A DNA stretch of 64,000 nt from Ruminococcaceae bacterium AM07-15 (GCA_003477405.1 QUDE01000016.1:8531-72530), one strand, 5' to 3'; shown: positions 17,255 to 25,847, counted from the stretch's first letter. Numbers and translations are program-made. The notes: a model not told the origin generated them from the letters alone.

Positions 17255-20200
17255 ATGGCCGTTTATCGAGTTTATGTGGAAAAAAAGCCGGGCTTTGACC
17301 AGGAAGCCCGCCATGTGCTGGAAGAGCTGCAAGGGCTGCTGGGGCTGAAGGGGCTCACCGGCCTGCGGCTCTTCAACCGCTACGATGTGGAGGGCATCGG
17401 CAAGGAGCTGTTCGATCAGTGCATCGACACCGTCTTTTCCGAGCCCCAGGTGGACACCGCTTATGAAACCCTGCCGGAGCTTTGTGGCCCCGTGCTGGCT
17501 ACCGAGTATCTGCCCGGTCAGTATGACCAGCGGGCCGATTCCTGCGCCCAGTGCATCCAGTTCGTCTCCCAGGGCGAACGGCCCACCGTGCGCACCGCCC
17601 GGCTCTATGCTCTGGAAGGGCAGCTTTCCCAGGAAGAGCTGGAAAAGGTGGAAAAATACCTGATCAACCCGGTGGAGAGCCGCAAGGCCACACTGGATGC
17701 CTTTGACACCTTGCAGGTGCAGTACCCGGCCCCCCAGATGGTGGAGACCATGGAAGGCTTCACCAAGCTGGAAGACGAAGAGCTGAAAGCCTTTATCGCC
17801 AAATACGGCCTGGCCATGGACCTGGGGGACATCCGCTTCTGCCGGGATTACTTCCGGAAAGAGGGAAGAGAGCCCACCATCACCGAAATCCGCATGATCG
17901 ACACCTATTGGTCCGATCACTGCCGTCACACCACCTTCTCCACCATCATCGACGATGTGGAAATCAAAGACGCCGGGGCCAAGGAGAGCTACGGCATGTA
18001 CGAGGGCCTGCGGGAGATCGTTTACCAGAACCGGAGCCCCAAGCCGGTCACTTTGATGGACCTGGCCACCATCGGCGCCAAGTACCTGAAAAAGATGGGC
18101 AAGCTGCCGGAGATCGATGAATCCGAAGAGATCAACGCCTGCTCCATCAAGGTGAAAGTGGAGACCGAGGACGGCAGCGAAGACTGGGTGCTCATGTTCA
18201 AAAACGAGACCCACAACCATCCCACCGAGATCGAGCCCTTCGGCGGGGCTGCTACCTGCATCGGCGGCGCCATCCGTGACCCCCTGTCTGGCCGCAGCTA
18301 TGTGTACCAGGCCATGCGTGTCACCGGTGCAGCCGATCCCCTGAAACCCATGGAGGAAACCCTGCCCGGCAAGCTGCCCCAGCGGAAGATCGTCCAGACG
18401 GCGGCGGCTGGTTACAGCTCCTATGGCAACCAGATCGGTCTGGCCACCGGCCTGGTCCATGAATTTTACCACCCCGGCTATGTGGCCAAGCGCATGGAAA
18501 TCGGCGCTGTGGTGGGCGCGGCTCCGGCGGAGAACATCCGGCGTGAGCGTCCGGCTCCCGGGGATGTGATCGTCCTGCTGGGCGGCCGCACCGGCCGTGA
18601 CGGCTGCGGCGGCGCCACCGGTTCCTCCAAGGCCCACACCGTGGAGTCTTTGGAGACCTGCGGGGCCGAGGTGCAGAAGGGCAACGCCCCCGAAGAGCGG
18701 AAGATCCAGCGTCTGTTCCGCAACAAGGATGTCACCGCCATGATCAAGCGGTGCAATGACTTTGGTGCAGGCGGCGTGTCGGTGGCCATCGGCGAGCTGG
18801 CCGACGGCCTGGATGTGGATCTGGACAAGGTGCCCAAGAAGTACGAGGGATTGGACGGCACCGAGCTGGCCATCTCCGAAAGCCAGGAGCGTATGGCCGT
18901 GGTCATCGCCAAAGAGGATCAGGCCCGCTTCCTGGAAGAAGCCGGGAAGGAGAACCTGGAAGCCACTGTGGTGGCCGTGGTCACAGAGGAGCCCCGTCTG
19001 CGGATGCACTGGCAGGGTAAGACCATTGTAGACCTGTCCCGGGAGTTTCTTTCGTCCAATGGCGCCGAAAAGCACATCAAAGTGGTGATCGAAGCGCCGG
19101 AAGAGCTGAAAGAGGAAGCCACCGAGCCCACCGCCGAAAACTACAAAAAGGTGCTGGGCCAGCTGAATGTGTGCTCCCAGAAGGGCCTTGTGCAGCGGTT
19201 TGACAGCACCATCGGAGGGGGTACCGTGCTCATGCCCTTTGGCGGCCAGCGGCAGATGACCCCCACCCAGGTGATGGCGGCCAAGCTGCCGGTTCTGGGC
19301 AAGGAGACCAAGACCTGCTCGGTGATGGCCTATGGCTTCGATCCCTTCCTCAGCGAAAAGAGCCCCTATCGGGGCGCTTATCAGGCTGTGGTGGAATCGG
19401 TGTGCAAGCTGTCTGCGGCCGGCGCTTCCTATAAGGACTGCTACCTGACTTTCCAGGAGTATTTTGAGAAGATGGGCCAGGACCCCTCCCGCTGGGGCAA
19501 GCCCATGGCCGCTTTGCTGGGCGCTCTGCTGGCCCAGAAGCAGCTGGAGGCCGGCGCCATCGGCGGCAAGGACAGTATGTCCGGCTCTTTTGACAAGATC
19601 GATGTGCCTCCCACTCTGGTGAGCTTCGCCATCGCTCCCGCCTGCACCGACCGGGTGATCTCGCCCGAGTTCAAGCAGCCGGGAAGCCGTGTGGTGCTGC
19701 TCCAGGTTCCTCAGAACAAGGAGGGGCTGTTTGAAGAAAACGACCTGCGCCATACCCTGGAGCAGGTGGAAGAGCTGATTGGCCAGGGCCTGGTGCGGAG
19801 TGCCTATGTGCCCTCCTTCGGCGGCGTGGGCGCTGCTGTGGCCGTGATGGCCTTCGGCAACGGCCTGGGCTTTGCCTTTGACAAGGGCTTTGAGGGTGTG
19901 TTCGACACCCGCCGGGGCGCGTTTGTGCTGGAGCTCAGCGAGAATGCCCCCATGGTGGGCACTCTGGTGGGCCATACCCAGATGAAGGCCAGCATCGCTT
20001 TGCCCTCCGGGGAAGAAGTGGAGCTTTCCGCTCTGGAAGAGGCCTGGAAGGCCACTCTGGAGCCGGTGTTCCCGGAAAAGACAAAGGAAGAGGGGACTGT
20101 GCCCGCCTTCCGCTTTGAGACGGAAAACCGCAAGGCTCCGGCTGTGAAGGTGGCAAAGCCCCGGGTGCTCATCCCGGTGTTCCCCGGCACCAACTGCGAA

Positions 20201-20956
20201 TATGACACCGCCCGGGCCTTCCAGAAGGCTGGGGCCGAGGCGGAAATTCTGGTGCTGCGCAACCTGACCGCCTCCCAGCTGACCCAGTCGGTGGAGCGGA
20301 TGGTGGGGGCCATGGAGCGCAGCCAGATCATCGCCATTCCCGGCGGCTTCTCCGGCGGCGACGAGCCGGAAGGCTCCGCCAAGTTCATCACCGCCTTCTT
20401 CCGCAATCCCCAGGTGACCGAAGGGGTGCACAAGCTGCTGAAAGAGCGGGACGGCCTGATGATCGGCATCTGCAACGGCTTCCAGGCCCTGATCAAGCTG
20501 GGGCTGGTGCCCTATGGCGAGATCCGCCGCACCACTGCCGAGGATGCCACCTTGACCTATAATGTGATCGGCCGCCACCAGTCCGGTCTGGTGCGCACCG
20601 CCGTTTGCTCCAACCTGTCTCCCTGGCTGATGCTCAGTGAGGTGGGGGATGTGCACACCATCGCCATTTCCCACGGCGAAGGCCGTCTGGTGGCTCCCCA
20701 GAGCCTGCTGGACACCCTGGCCGCAAAGGGTCAGATCGCCACTCAGTATGTGGATCTGGACAATAAGCCCACCATGGATGTGGCTTATAACCCCAACGGT
20801 TCCTTCTGTGCCATCGAGGCCATCACCTCTCCCGACGGACGGGTGCTGGGCAAGATGGGCCACACCGAGCGTTTCGGCGACAATCTCTATAAGAATGTGC
20901 CCGGCCACAAGGACCAGAAGCTGTTCGAAGGCGCTGTGAAGTATTATTCCCTCTAG
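17255..20956 (+). CDS. purL: FGAM synthetase, single large polypeptide
   Basis: 1233 residues, the fused form containing both synthetase and glutaminase. An N-terminal domain (about 1-200), AIRS-like ATP-binding domains with NETHNHPTEIEPFGGAA near residue 315, and GGKDSMSGSFDK near 770 are followed by the glutaminase domain from about 970: IPVFPGTNCEYDTARAF, AIPGGFSGGDEPEG, the nucleophile cysteine in IGICNGFQALIKLG and ISHGEGRLVA. It converts FGAR to FGAM. Last gene of the pur operon; a repeat array begins right after the stop codon (CTAG). Confidence 0.95.
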   Translation: MAVYRVYVEKKPGFDQEARHVLEELQGLLGLKGLTGLRLFNRYDVEGIGKELFDQCIDTVFSEPQVDTAYETLPELCGPVLATEYLPGQYDQRADSCAQCIQFVSQGERPTVRTARLYALEGQLSQEELEKVEKYLINPVESRKATLDAFDTLQVQYPAPQMVETMEGFTKLEDEELKAFIAKYGLAMDLGDIRFCRDYFRKEGREPTITEIRMIDTYWSDHCRHTTFSTIIDDVEIKDAGAKESYGMYEGLREIVYQNRSPKPVTLMDLATIGAKYLKKMGKLPEIDESEEINACSIKVKVETEDGSEDWVLMFKNETHNHPTEIEPFGGAATCIGGAIRDPLSGRSYVYQAMRVTGAADPLKPMEETLPGKLPQRKIVQTAAAGYSSYGNQIGLATGLVHEFYHPGYVAKRMEIGAVVGAAPAENIRRERPAPGDVIVLLGGRTGRDGCGGATGSSKAHTVESLETCGAEVQKGNAPEERKIQRLFRNKDVTAMIKRCNDFGAGGVSVAIGELADGLDVDLDKVPKKYEGLDGTELAISESQERMAVVIAKEDQARFLEEAGKENLEATVVAVVTEEPRLRMHWQGKTIVDLSREFLSSNGAEKHIKVVIEAPEELKEEATEPTAENYKKVLGQLNVCSQKGLVQRFDSTIGGGTVLMPFGGQRQMTPTQVMAAKLPVLGKETKTCSVMAYGFDPFLSEKSPYRGAYQAVVESVCKLSAAGASYKDCYLTFQEYFEKMGQDPSRWGKPMAALLGALLAQKQLEAGAIGGKDSMSGSFDKIDVPPTLVSFAIAPACTDRVISPEFKQPGSRVVLLQVPQNKEGLFEENDLRHTLEQVEELIGQGLVRSAYVPSFGGVGAAVAVMAFGNGLGFAFDKGFEGVFDTRRGAFVLELSENAPMVGTLVGHTQMKASIALPSGEEVELSALEEAWKATLEPVFPEKTKEEGTVPAFRFETENRKAPAVKVAKPRVLIPVFPGTNCEYDTARAFQKAGAEAEILVLRNLTASQLTQSVERMVGAMERSQIIAIPGGFSGGDEPEGSAKFITAFFRNPQVTEGVHKLLKERDGLMIGICNGFQALIKLGLVPYGEIRRTTAEDATLTYNVIGRHQSGLVRTAVCSNLSPWLMLSEVGDVHTIAISHGEGRLVAPQSLLDTLAAKGQIATQYVDLDNKPTMDVAYNPNGSFCAIEAITSPDGRVLGKMGHTERFGDNLYKNVPGHKDQKLFEGAVKYYSL

Positions 20957-21458
20957 CCAGCGGTGGCGTGTCGCCACTCCCATACTGCGCTCCCGCGCTG
21001 GGCAATCGAACCAGGAATAAAGCAAAAAAAGACCTCCCAAAAGGGAGGCGGAGTGCCTCCGCAGCCGTTCCTCTCTTTGCCCAGGCAAATACAACCGGCA
21101 AAGGCAAAGAGAGTATGGGTGTCCGGCCACCGGACCGCTGCCGCGTTGGGCAATCGAACCAGGAATAAAGCAAAAAAAGACCTCCCGAAAGGGAGGCGGA
21201 GTGCCTCCGCAGCCGTTCCTCTCTTTGCCCAGGCAAATACAACCGGCAAAGGCAAAGAGAGTATGGGTGTCCGGCCACCGGACCGCTGCCGCGCTGGGCA
21301 ATCGAACCAGGGATAAAGCAAAAAAAGACCTCCCAAAAGGGAGGTCTTTTTTATTGTGTGATTTGCCAGGACTGCACTCTGGCTGCTTCCGGCGGAGCCG
21401 GAGCACCGAGGGTTACAACGCATCAAGCCAGGGAGAGTATGCCAGCGGAGGCACTCCG
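20957..21458. repeat. Tandem 148-bp repeat array plus terminator
   Basis: After cap GTGGCGTGTCGCCAC come two near-identical 148-bp units (21001-21148 and 21149-21296) and a partial third. Each begins GGCAATCGAACCAGGRATAA and contains half-terminator GACCTCCC...GGGAGG, GCGGAGTGCCTCCGC, an M1 tail and GTCCGGCCACCGGAC. Only the last one completes a terminator with a T-run (21318-21351). An M2 variant and cap GCGGAGGCACTCCG then reach the next gene. Confidence 0.85.
21318..21351. terminator. Terminator ending the pur operon region
   Basis: AAAAAAAGACCTCCC-AAAA-GGGAGGTCTTTTTTA; symmetrical enough to work in both directions. Confidence 0.8.
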
Positions 21459-22496
21459 TTAGAGGAGGTGGGCCACCAGGTCGGTGAGGGTGGGGAACAA
21501 TGCCACCACCACGATCATACGCAGGGTCTGCATGGCGGCCACCTTGGCCGGGTCGGCTCCCAGCTCGGCGGCAATGATGGACATATCGCTCACCCCGCCA
21601 GGGGCCGAGGCAAACAGGGAAGTGGTCAGGCCCAGCTTGCCAAACCGGGACACCGAGAACCCCACGATCAGGTTGATGCAGGCCAGGGCCAGCACCAATA
21701 TCACCGCAGGCAGGGCCACCTGCCGTAGTCCCAGCACCTCCGCCATGCCCATGCCCGAGCCGATGATGGCCCCGCTGAAAGTCTGGGTCACATTGCGGAA
21801 ATTCTTGGGAAGCTGTACCCGGTGGCCGGAAAAGGTGAGCACCATGGCCCCCACCATGGCCCCGATCATGGCCCCGGAGGGGATATCCAGGGCATTGAAC
21901 AGCAGCCCGCCGATGAGCCCGGCCACCGCCAGGGCCAGGTATTGCTTTTTGGAATAGCTCTCCTTGGGCAGGGCAGAAGGGTCCACCGGGGTTACCTCCG
22001 GTTGGGAGCCGTGGCTGGCCGCCCGCTTGAGCAAGGCCGGCATGAAGGCAATGACGAAGATCACCCGCACCGTCTGCAAAATGGCCACCTGGCCTGCATC
22101 GGCCCCCAGATCATCGGCCACCAGGGTCATCTCCTGGATGCCCCCTGGGGCCGCGGCCAGAAGGGCGGTTTTGGGGTCCAGCTGGCTGACGGCGCTGATG
22201 CCGATGCCCACGCACAGATTGAGGAAAATCAATCCGAACACCATCATGATGGTGGCGGGGAGGATGGAGCGCAGGCTGAGCACATCCTTGGCGCTCATGC
22301 GGGTGCCGATATAGACTCCGGCCATGATGCGGATATAGGGCCGGAAGGGATCGGGCACATTGGCGCAGTCCCACAGAATGTTCATGATGAGCACAGCGAT
22401 CATGGCGCCGATGATGGTACCGGCGGGCAGGCGCAGTTTGCGGCCGATGAAGCCGCCCAGGGCGGCCACGGCCACGGTGAGCAGAAAGGTTGGCAT
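21459..22496 (-). CDS. AbrB-family (AimA-like) membrane transporter
   Basis: 345 residues from ATG 22496 (AGAGGAAG upstream). It has two homologous halves, each with about five membrane helices. The halves share the motif AAAPGGIQEMTLVADDLGADAGQVA (first half) and ASAPGGVSDMSIIAAELGADPAKVA, followed by QTVRV/QTLRMI. This is the AbrB/AmoA-type permease family, linked elsewhere to ammonia-monooxygenase-like annotation and to AimA glutamate uptake in Bacillus. Substrate here is unknown. Last gene inside the element, pointing inward. Confidence 0.8.
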   Translation of the reverse strand: MPTFLLTVAVAALGGFIGRKLRLPAGTIIGAMIAVLIMNILWDCANVPDPFRPYIRIMAGVYIGTRMSAKDVLSLRSILPATIMMVFGLIFLNLCVGIGISAVSQLDPKTALLAAAPGGIQEMTLVADDLGADAGQVAILQTVRVIFVIAFMPALLKRAASHGSQPEVTPVDPSALPKESYSKKQYLALAVAGLIGGLLFNALDIPSGAMIGAMVGAMVLTFSGHRVQLPKNFRNVTQTFSGAIIGSGMGMAEVLGLRQVALPAVILVLALACINLIVGFSVSRFGKLGLTTSLFASAPGGVSDMSIIAAELGADPAKVAAMQTLRMIVVVALFPTLTDLVAHLL

Positions 22497-22636
22497 AGGG
22501 CATCTTCCTCTTTTCCCAGTGAGATTGTTTCTGTTATCAGTATAGCACAGGGCCGGGGAAAGGGGGCTCAATCCCGGCGAATTTGGCAAAATAGCAGGAA
22601 ATCATAGCAATTTACACAAATTTTACGGGGGCGTTT

Positions 22637-22664
22637 CCCTGGGCGAAAAATCCAGGGGGGGCTG
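22637..22664 (+). other. Right recombination site (attR-like) in dpaA
   Basis: The element-side arm CCCTGGGCGAAAAATCCAG (22637-22655) is the perfect inverse of the left arm and runs into the 13-bp core CCAGGGGGGGCTG (22652-22664). To the right, dpaA coding resumes. The rejoined chromosome site would have only an imperfect dyad (about 10 of 21 positions), as is usual for attB. Confidence 0.9.
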
Positions 22665-22795
22665 ATTTTTCCGCCCTGGAGAAACAGGGGGTACTCTGTC
22701 GGAAAGCCCCCGGCCTGCCGGGAAAATACGCACCCCTCAGCGCCGCCCGGGCCATCCGGGATACATTGCACACCATTTGGGAGGAGGAAAATTGA
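22664..22795 (+). CDS. dpaA: Dipicolinate synthase subunit A, 3' part, detached
   Basis: Reading from the core's last G (22664), 43 codons and TGA follow in frame with no start codon of their own: ADFSALEKQGV, then APGLPGKYAPLSAARAI and HTIWEEEN. APGLPGKxAP is the C-terminal hallmark of DpaA, absent from the 5' part at 4969-5727. The fragment is uninterrupted and its stop overlaps the dpaB start (TGATG), the arrangement expected of an intact dpaA-dpaB operon. This shows that the two dpaA pieces were once contiguous and that the frame is being kept. Confidence 0.9.
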   Translation, partial: DFSALEKQGVLCRKAPGLPGKYAPLSAARAIRDTLHTIWEEEN

Positions 22796-23367
22796 TGCTG
22801 AAAAACAAGAACATTGGCTTTGGAATCACCGGCTCCTTTTGCACTTTCCACCGGATTCTGCCGGTGATGGAGGAGCTGGCAAAAGAGAATCAGGTCTATC
22901 CGGTGCTGTCTCCGGCGGCCCGGGAGTGGGATACCCGGTTTTTCAAGGCGTCCGAGTTCCGGGCAGCAGTGGAGGGCATCTGCCAGAGGGGGAGCATCAC
23001 CACAGTGGTACAGGCCGAGCCCATCGGGCCCAAAAAGATGTTTGACATCATGGTCATCGCCCCCTGCACCGGCAACACCCTGGCAAAGCTGGCCCTGGGT
23101 ATCACCGATACCCCGGTGCTCATGGCGGCAAAGGCCCATCTGCGCAATGGCAGGCCCCTGGTGCTGGCGGTGTCCACCAATGATGCTCTGGGGGCCGCTT
23201 CCCGGAACATCGGGGAGCTTTTATGCCGCCGGGATGTGTTTTTCGTGCCCTTTGCCCAGGACGATCCGGTGAAAAAGCCCCGGAGCATGGTGGCCCTGAT
23301 GGAGCGCATCCCCGATACCCTGGAAAAGGCCCTGGAAGGGGAGCAGATACAACCGTTAGTTCCATAA
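22795..23367 (+). CDS. dpaB: Dipicolinate synthase subunit B
   Basis: 190 residues from ATG 22795, with GGAGGAGG 5 bp upstream inside the dpaA tail. It has the flavoprotein-like fold of DpaB: IGFGITGSFCTFHRILPVM at the N-terminus, FDIMVIAPCTGNTLAKLALG in the middle and PLVLAVSTNDALGAASRNIG. It works with DpaA in the mother cell. It has no promoter that I can see at the right end of the element, so before excision it is cut off from the dpaA promoter. Confidence 0.92.
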   Translation: MLKNKNIGFGITGSFCTFHRILPVMEELAKENQVYPVLSPAAREWDTRFFKASEFRAAVEGICQRGSITTVVQAEPIGPKKMFDIMVIAPCTGNTLAKLALGITDTPVLMAAKAHLRNGRPLVLAVSTNDALGAASRNIGELLCRRDVFFVPFAQDDPVKKPRSMVALMERIPDTLEKALEGEQIQPLVP

Positions 23368-24047
23368 CACCCGCTGCGGCGGGGGTCGCCCCAGGCTTCT
23401 TCCCAGCGGCGAAAGCCGCTGGGCCAGCGTGACGCTGGACCCATACTGCGCTGGGTAGGTTGTATGTAGAAAGGCAAAGAAAGTATGGCCGTCCGGCCAC
23501 CGGACTTCCCCGACCTTTTTCCAGCCTCCCGGCGGGGCCAGCGTGACGCTGGACCCGTTCCTTTCTTTGCCTTGGCCGGTTGTGTTTGCCTGGGCAAAGA
23601 AAGTATGGCCGTGGCGGCTCGCCACCCAGCGTGACGCTGGACCCATACTGCGCTGGGCAGGCCCAATGCCGCAGGGCAAAGAAAAGCCCCCCTTGTGCAA
23701 AGGGGGGACAGCATGGCAAAGCCATGCAGGGGGGATTGTGAAGCTAAGCAAATGATTCAGTTAAGTGCTGTTGCCCAGTGCGGGAGCACTGCTTGGGAGC
23801 GGCGTCACGCTGCCAATCCCCCCGGCGGCGCAAGCCGCCACCCCCCTTTGCACAAGGGGGGCGTCTTTGCTGCCTGGGAGACAACCGGCCTATATAACAA
23901 AAAGCCTCCCAAATGGGAGGCTTTTTTGTTATGCACTTAGCCAGGATTGCATTTTGGCCCCTTCCGGGTGATGGTTTATCACACCCGGAGCACAGGAGCA
24001 AACAACGCATACAGCCTTCAGAGAGTTTTGGCTATCCCGACACGGGA
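23368..24047. repeat. 680-bp repeat mosaic downstream of dpaB
   Basis: A partial M5 module (23370-23422) with the CCCAGCGGCGAAAGCCGCTGGG hairpin, M1 fragments separated by caps CAGCGTGACGCTGG, GTCCGGCCACCGGAC and GTGGCGGCTCGCCAC, M4 with hairpin GCATGGCAAAGCCATGC (23685-23740), a second M4 with hairpin GGCGGCGCAAGCCGCC (23816-23868), a terminator and an inverted M2. No gene. Confidence 0.85.
23898..23930. terminator. Bidirectional terminator in repeat block
   Basis: AACAAAAAGCCTCCC-AAAT-GGGAGGCTTTTTTGTT. Confidence 0.8.
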
Positions 24048-25268
24048 TTAGGACTTGACGACGACGCCTTCCTTCATAACGAAGAGGCAGTTCTGCATGG
24101 TCTTGACATCCTCCATGGGATCGCAGGACCAGGCGCACAGATCGGCCACCTTGCCCTTTTCCACGCTGCCCTGGGTCTTGTCCACGCCCAGTACCTTGGC
24201 GTTGGTCATGGTAGCGGCCACCAGAGCCTTGTGGGGGTCCATGCCGAAACGCTGGAGCAGTTCGAACTCATAGCCCTGCTTGCCGTGGTAGTTATAGGGA
24301 GTGGCAGAGTCGGTGCCGAAGGTGATGGGCACGCCCTTTTCCAGGCACTGACGGAAGCCCCATTCGTGATGGGACAGAGCCTGGTTGGCCTTTTCCACCA
24401 TCCAGGGGGTCAGACCCATCTCGGGGCCCTTGACGCAGATGCGCTCGGCGGCGATGATGGTGGGGGTGAGGTAGGTGCCGTGCTCCAGCATCAGCTCAAT
24501 GGCTTCCTCGTCCAGGATCATGCCGTGCTCCACGGTGGTGACGCCGGCCCGGACAGCGGCCTTGATGCCGTTTGTGCCATGGGCATGGGTGGCGGTGTGG
24601 ACGCCATACAGATTGGCGATCTCGATGATGGCGGCGATCTCATCGTCGCACAGCTGCTGGGCGCCCAGAGTGGTGCCCTTGCTCATCACGCCGCCGGTGG
24701 ACATGAATTTCAGGAAATCAGCGCCATTCTTCAGGTTGAAACGGGCGGCCTTCCGGGCGGAGTCGGGGCCGTCGATGATGGGATGCTCTTCGGCGGTGCA
24801 GGTGACGCCGGGGGCATAGTGGCTGTCGGCATGGCCGCCAGTGGAGCCCAGGGAGTAGCCGGAGACAAACATCCGGGGGCCTTCAAAATCGCCTTTGTTG
24901 ATGGCGTCACGCAGGGCCACGCTGACAAAAGCCTGGCTGCCGCAGTCACGCAGAGTGGTGAAGCCGGCATACAGATCCTGCTGTACATTCTTCAGGGAAT
25001 AGAGGGTCAGCTCAGCGGGGGTGTGATGGAGCAGATCCATCCGGTCATTGCCTTCGCCGTTCATGCCGCTGTGGACATGGAGGTCGGTGAGGCCGGGGGT
25101 GACGAATTTGTCCGAAAGGTCGATCACTTCCATATCCGGCTCCTGGGCAAACTCCCGCAGGTCGATCACATCATAAATGGTCTTGTCCTCGATAATGACC
25201 ACTTTGTCCTCCAGAACCTTGCAGCTGATGGAATCAAAGAGCTTGCCGCATTTGATAGCCCGTTTCAT
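24048..25268 (-). CDS. Metal-dependent amidohydrolase
   Basis: 406 residues from ATG 25268, chosen for GGAGG 10 bp upstream. Amidohydrolase-superfamily metal ligands are visible: TPGLTDLHVHSG (HxH, about residue 65), FLKFMSTGGVMSKG (Lys region), VHTATHAHG, GVTTVEHG and the late TFGTDSATPYN aspartate. This layout is that of the imidazolonepropionase-like / Xaa-Pro dipeptidase group of amidohydrolases, cytoplasmic and with no signal peptide. The substrate is not predictable. Monocistronic on the minus strand; the stop codon abuts the cap GTCCCGTGTCGGGA. Confidence 0.8.
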   Translation of the reverse strand: MKRAIKCGKLFDSISCKVLEDKVVIIEDKTIYDVIDLREFAQEPDMEVIDLSDKFVTPGLTDLHVHSGMNGEGNDRMDLLHHTPAELTLYSLKNVQQDLYAGFTTLRDCGSQAFVSVALRDAINKGDFEGPRMFVSGYSLGSTGGHADSHYAPGVTCTAEEHPIIDGPDSARKAARFNLKNGADFLKFMSTGGVMSKGTTLGAQQLCDDEIAAIIEIANLYGVHTATHAHGTNGIKAAVRAGVTTVEHGMILDEEAIELMLEHGTYLTPTIIAAERICVKGPEMGLTPWMVEKANQALSHHEWGFRQCLEKGVPITFGTDSATPYNYHGKQGYEFELLQRFGMDPHKALVAATMTNAKVLGVDKTQGSVEKGKVADLCAWSCDPMEDVKTMQNCLFVMKEGVVVKS

Positions 25269-25325
25269 GGCGTTCATCCTCCAATGCATCTAGTTTTTTT
25301 TCGGGGAATTTCCCCACTGAAAAAC

Positions 25326-25354
25326 AGTATAACATATTGAACGCGCTTTGAAAA
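25326..25354 (-). promoter_or_regulatory. Promoter of the amidohydrolase gene
   Basis: On the minus strand TTTTCA, 17 bp, TATACT. Confidence 0.55.
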
Positions 25355-25361
25355 GTCCCGT

Positions 25362-25847
25362 GGCAGCGTGACGCTGCACCCGTTCCTGTCTCCGGTGGGG
25401 ATGCGCTGTTTGCTCCTGTGCTCCGGTGCTGGCGAGCCAACACCGGTAGGGTCCAGCGTGCAATCCTTGCCAAGTGCCACAGAAATGGCTGGTTTTATTG
25501 CCCGGTGCGGGAGCACCACAGCCCCCCTTGTGCAAAGGGGGGACAGCATGGCAGGGCCATGCAGGGGGGATTGCAAAGCCAGGCAAATGATTCAGCTGGG
25601 TGCTGTGATCGGGTGCGGGAGCGTAGTATGCCTGCCCAGGCACTGGGCCGGAGGCTCGCCGTCAATCCCTCAGTCGACATTCGCCGACAGCTCCCTTTAC
25701 ACAAGGGAGGTCCGGTGGCCGGACGGCCATACTGTTTTTGCCGGATTGCACCCAACCGGCCCTGGTTCTGTTGCCCGGTGCGGGAGCGCAGTCTGGCCGT
25801 CCCGACACGGGACCGGGAGCGCAGTATGACAGCGGAGGCACTCCGCC
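25362..25847. repeat. Repeat mosaic between amidohydrolase and small membrane gene
   Basis: Cap GCAGCGTGACGCTGC, an M2 fragment, M1, M4 with GCATGGCAGGGCCATGC (about 25520-25580), M1, cap GCCCAGGCACTGGGC, M3 (25660-25710), cap GGTCCGGTGGCCGGAC, M1, caps GTCCCGACACGGGAC and GCGGAGGCACTCCGC, the last directly before a -35 box. No gene. Confidence 0.8.

Larger units (their letters stand above)
5678..22664. mobile_element. 16,987-bp recombinase-flanked element interrupting dpaA, carrying the pur operon
   Basis: Defined by the directly repeated 13-bp cores inside the two dpaA halves, which are 16,987 bp apart. It carries a serine recombinase (8289-9416), a DUF4438 gene, a lipoprotein, two membrane proteins and the whole pur operon 9689-20956. 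Excision between the cores rejoins dpaA in frame (GCT-G|AT: Ala236-Asp237) and reconnects it to dpaB; the closed circle would carry a 44-bp, perfectly symmetrical attP. Known relatives in design are the sigK skin element and the elements in spoVFB, gerE and spsM of Bacillales. It contains the same intergenic repeats as its surroundings, so it is old or has been invaded since insertion. Excision during sporulation is inferred, not shown. Confidence 0.88.

Noticed and set aside
17204..21406. A 1400-codon open frame antisense to purD/purL, and other long antisense frames
   Set aside because: They mirror the GC-rich codon use of the real genes on the other strand, lack ribosome binding sites and show no family features.
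5678..22664. Complete prophage
   Set aside because: No capsid, terminase, lysis or replication genes are present between the att sites; the cargo is metabolic.
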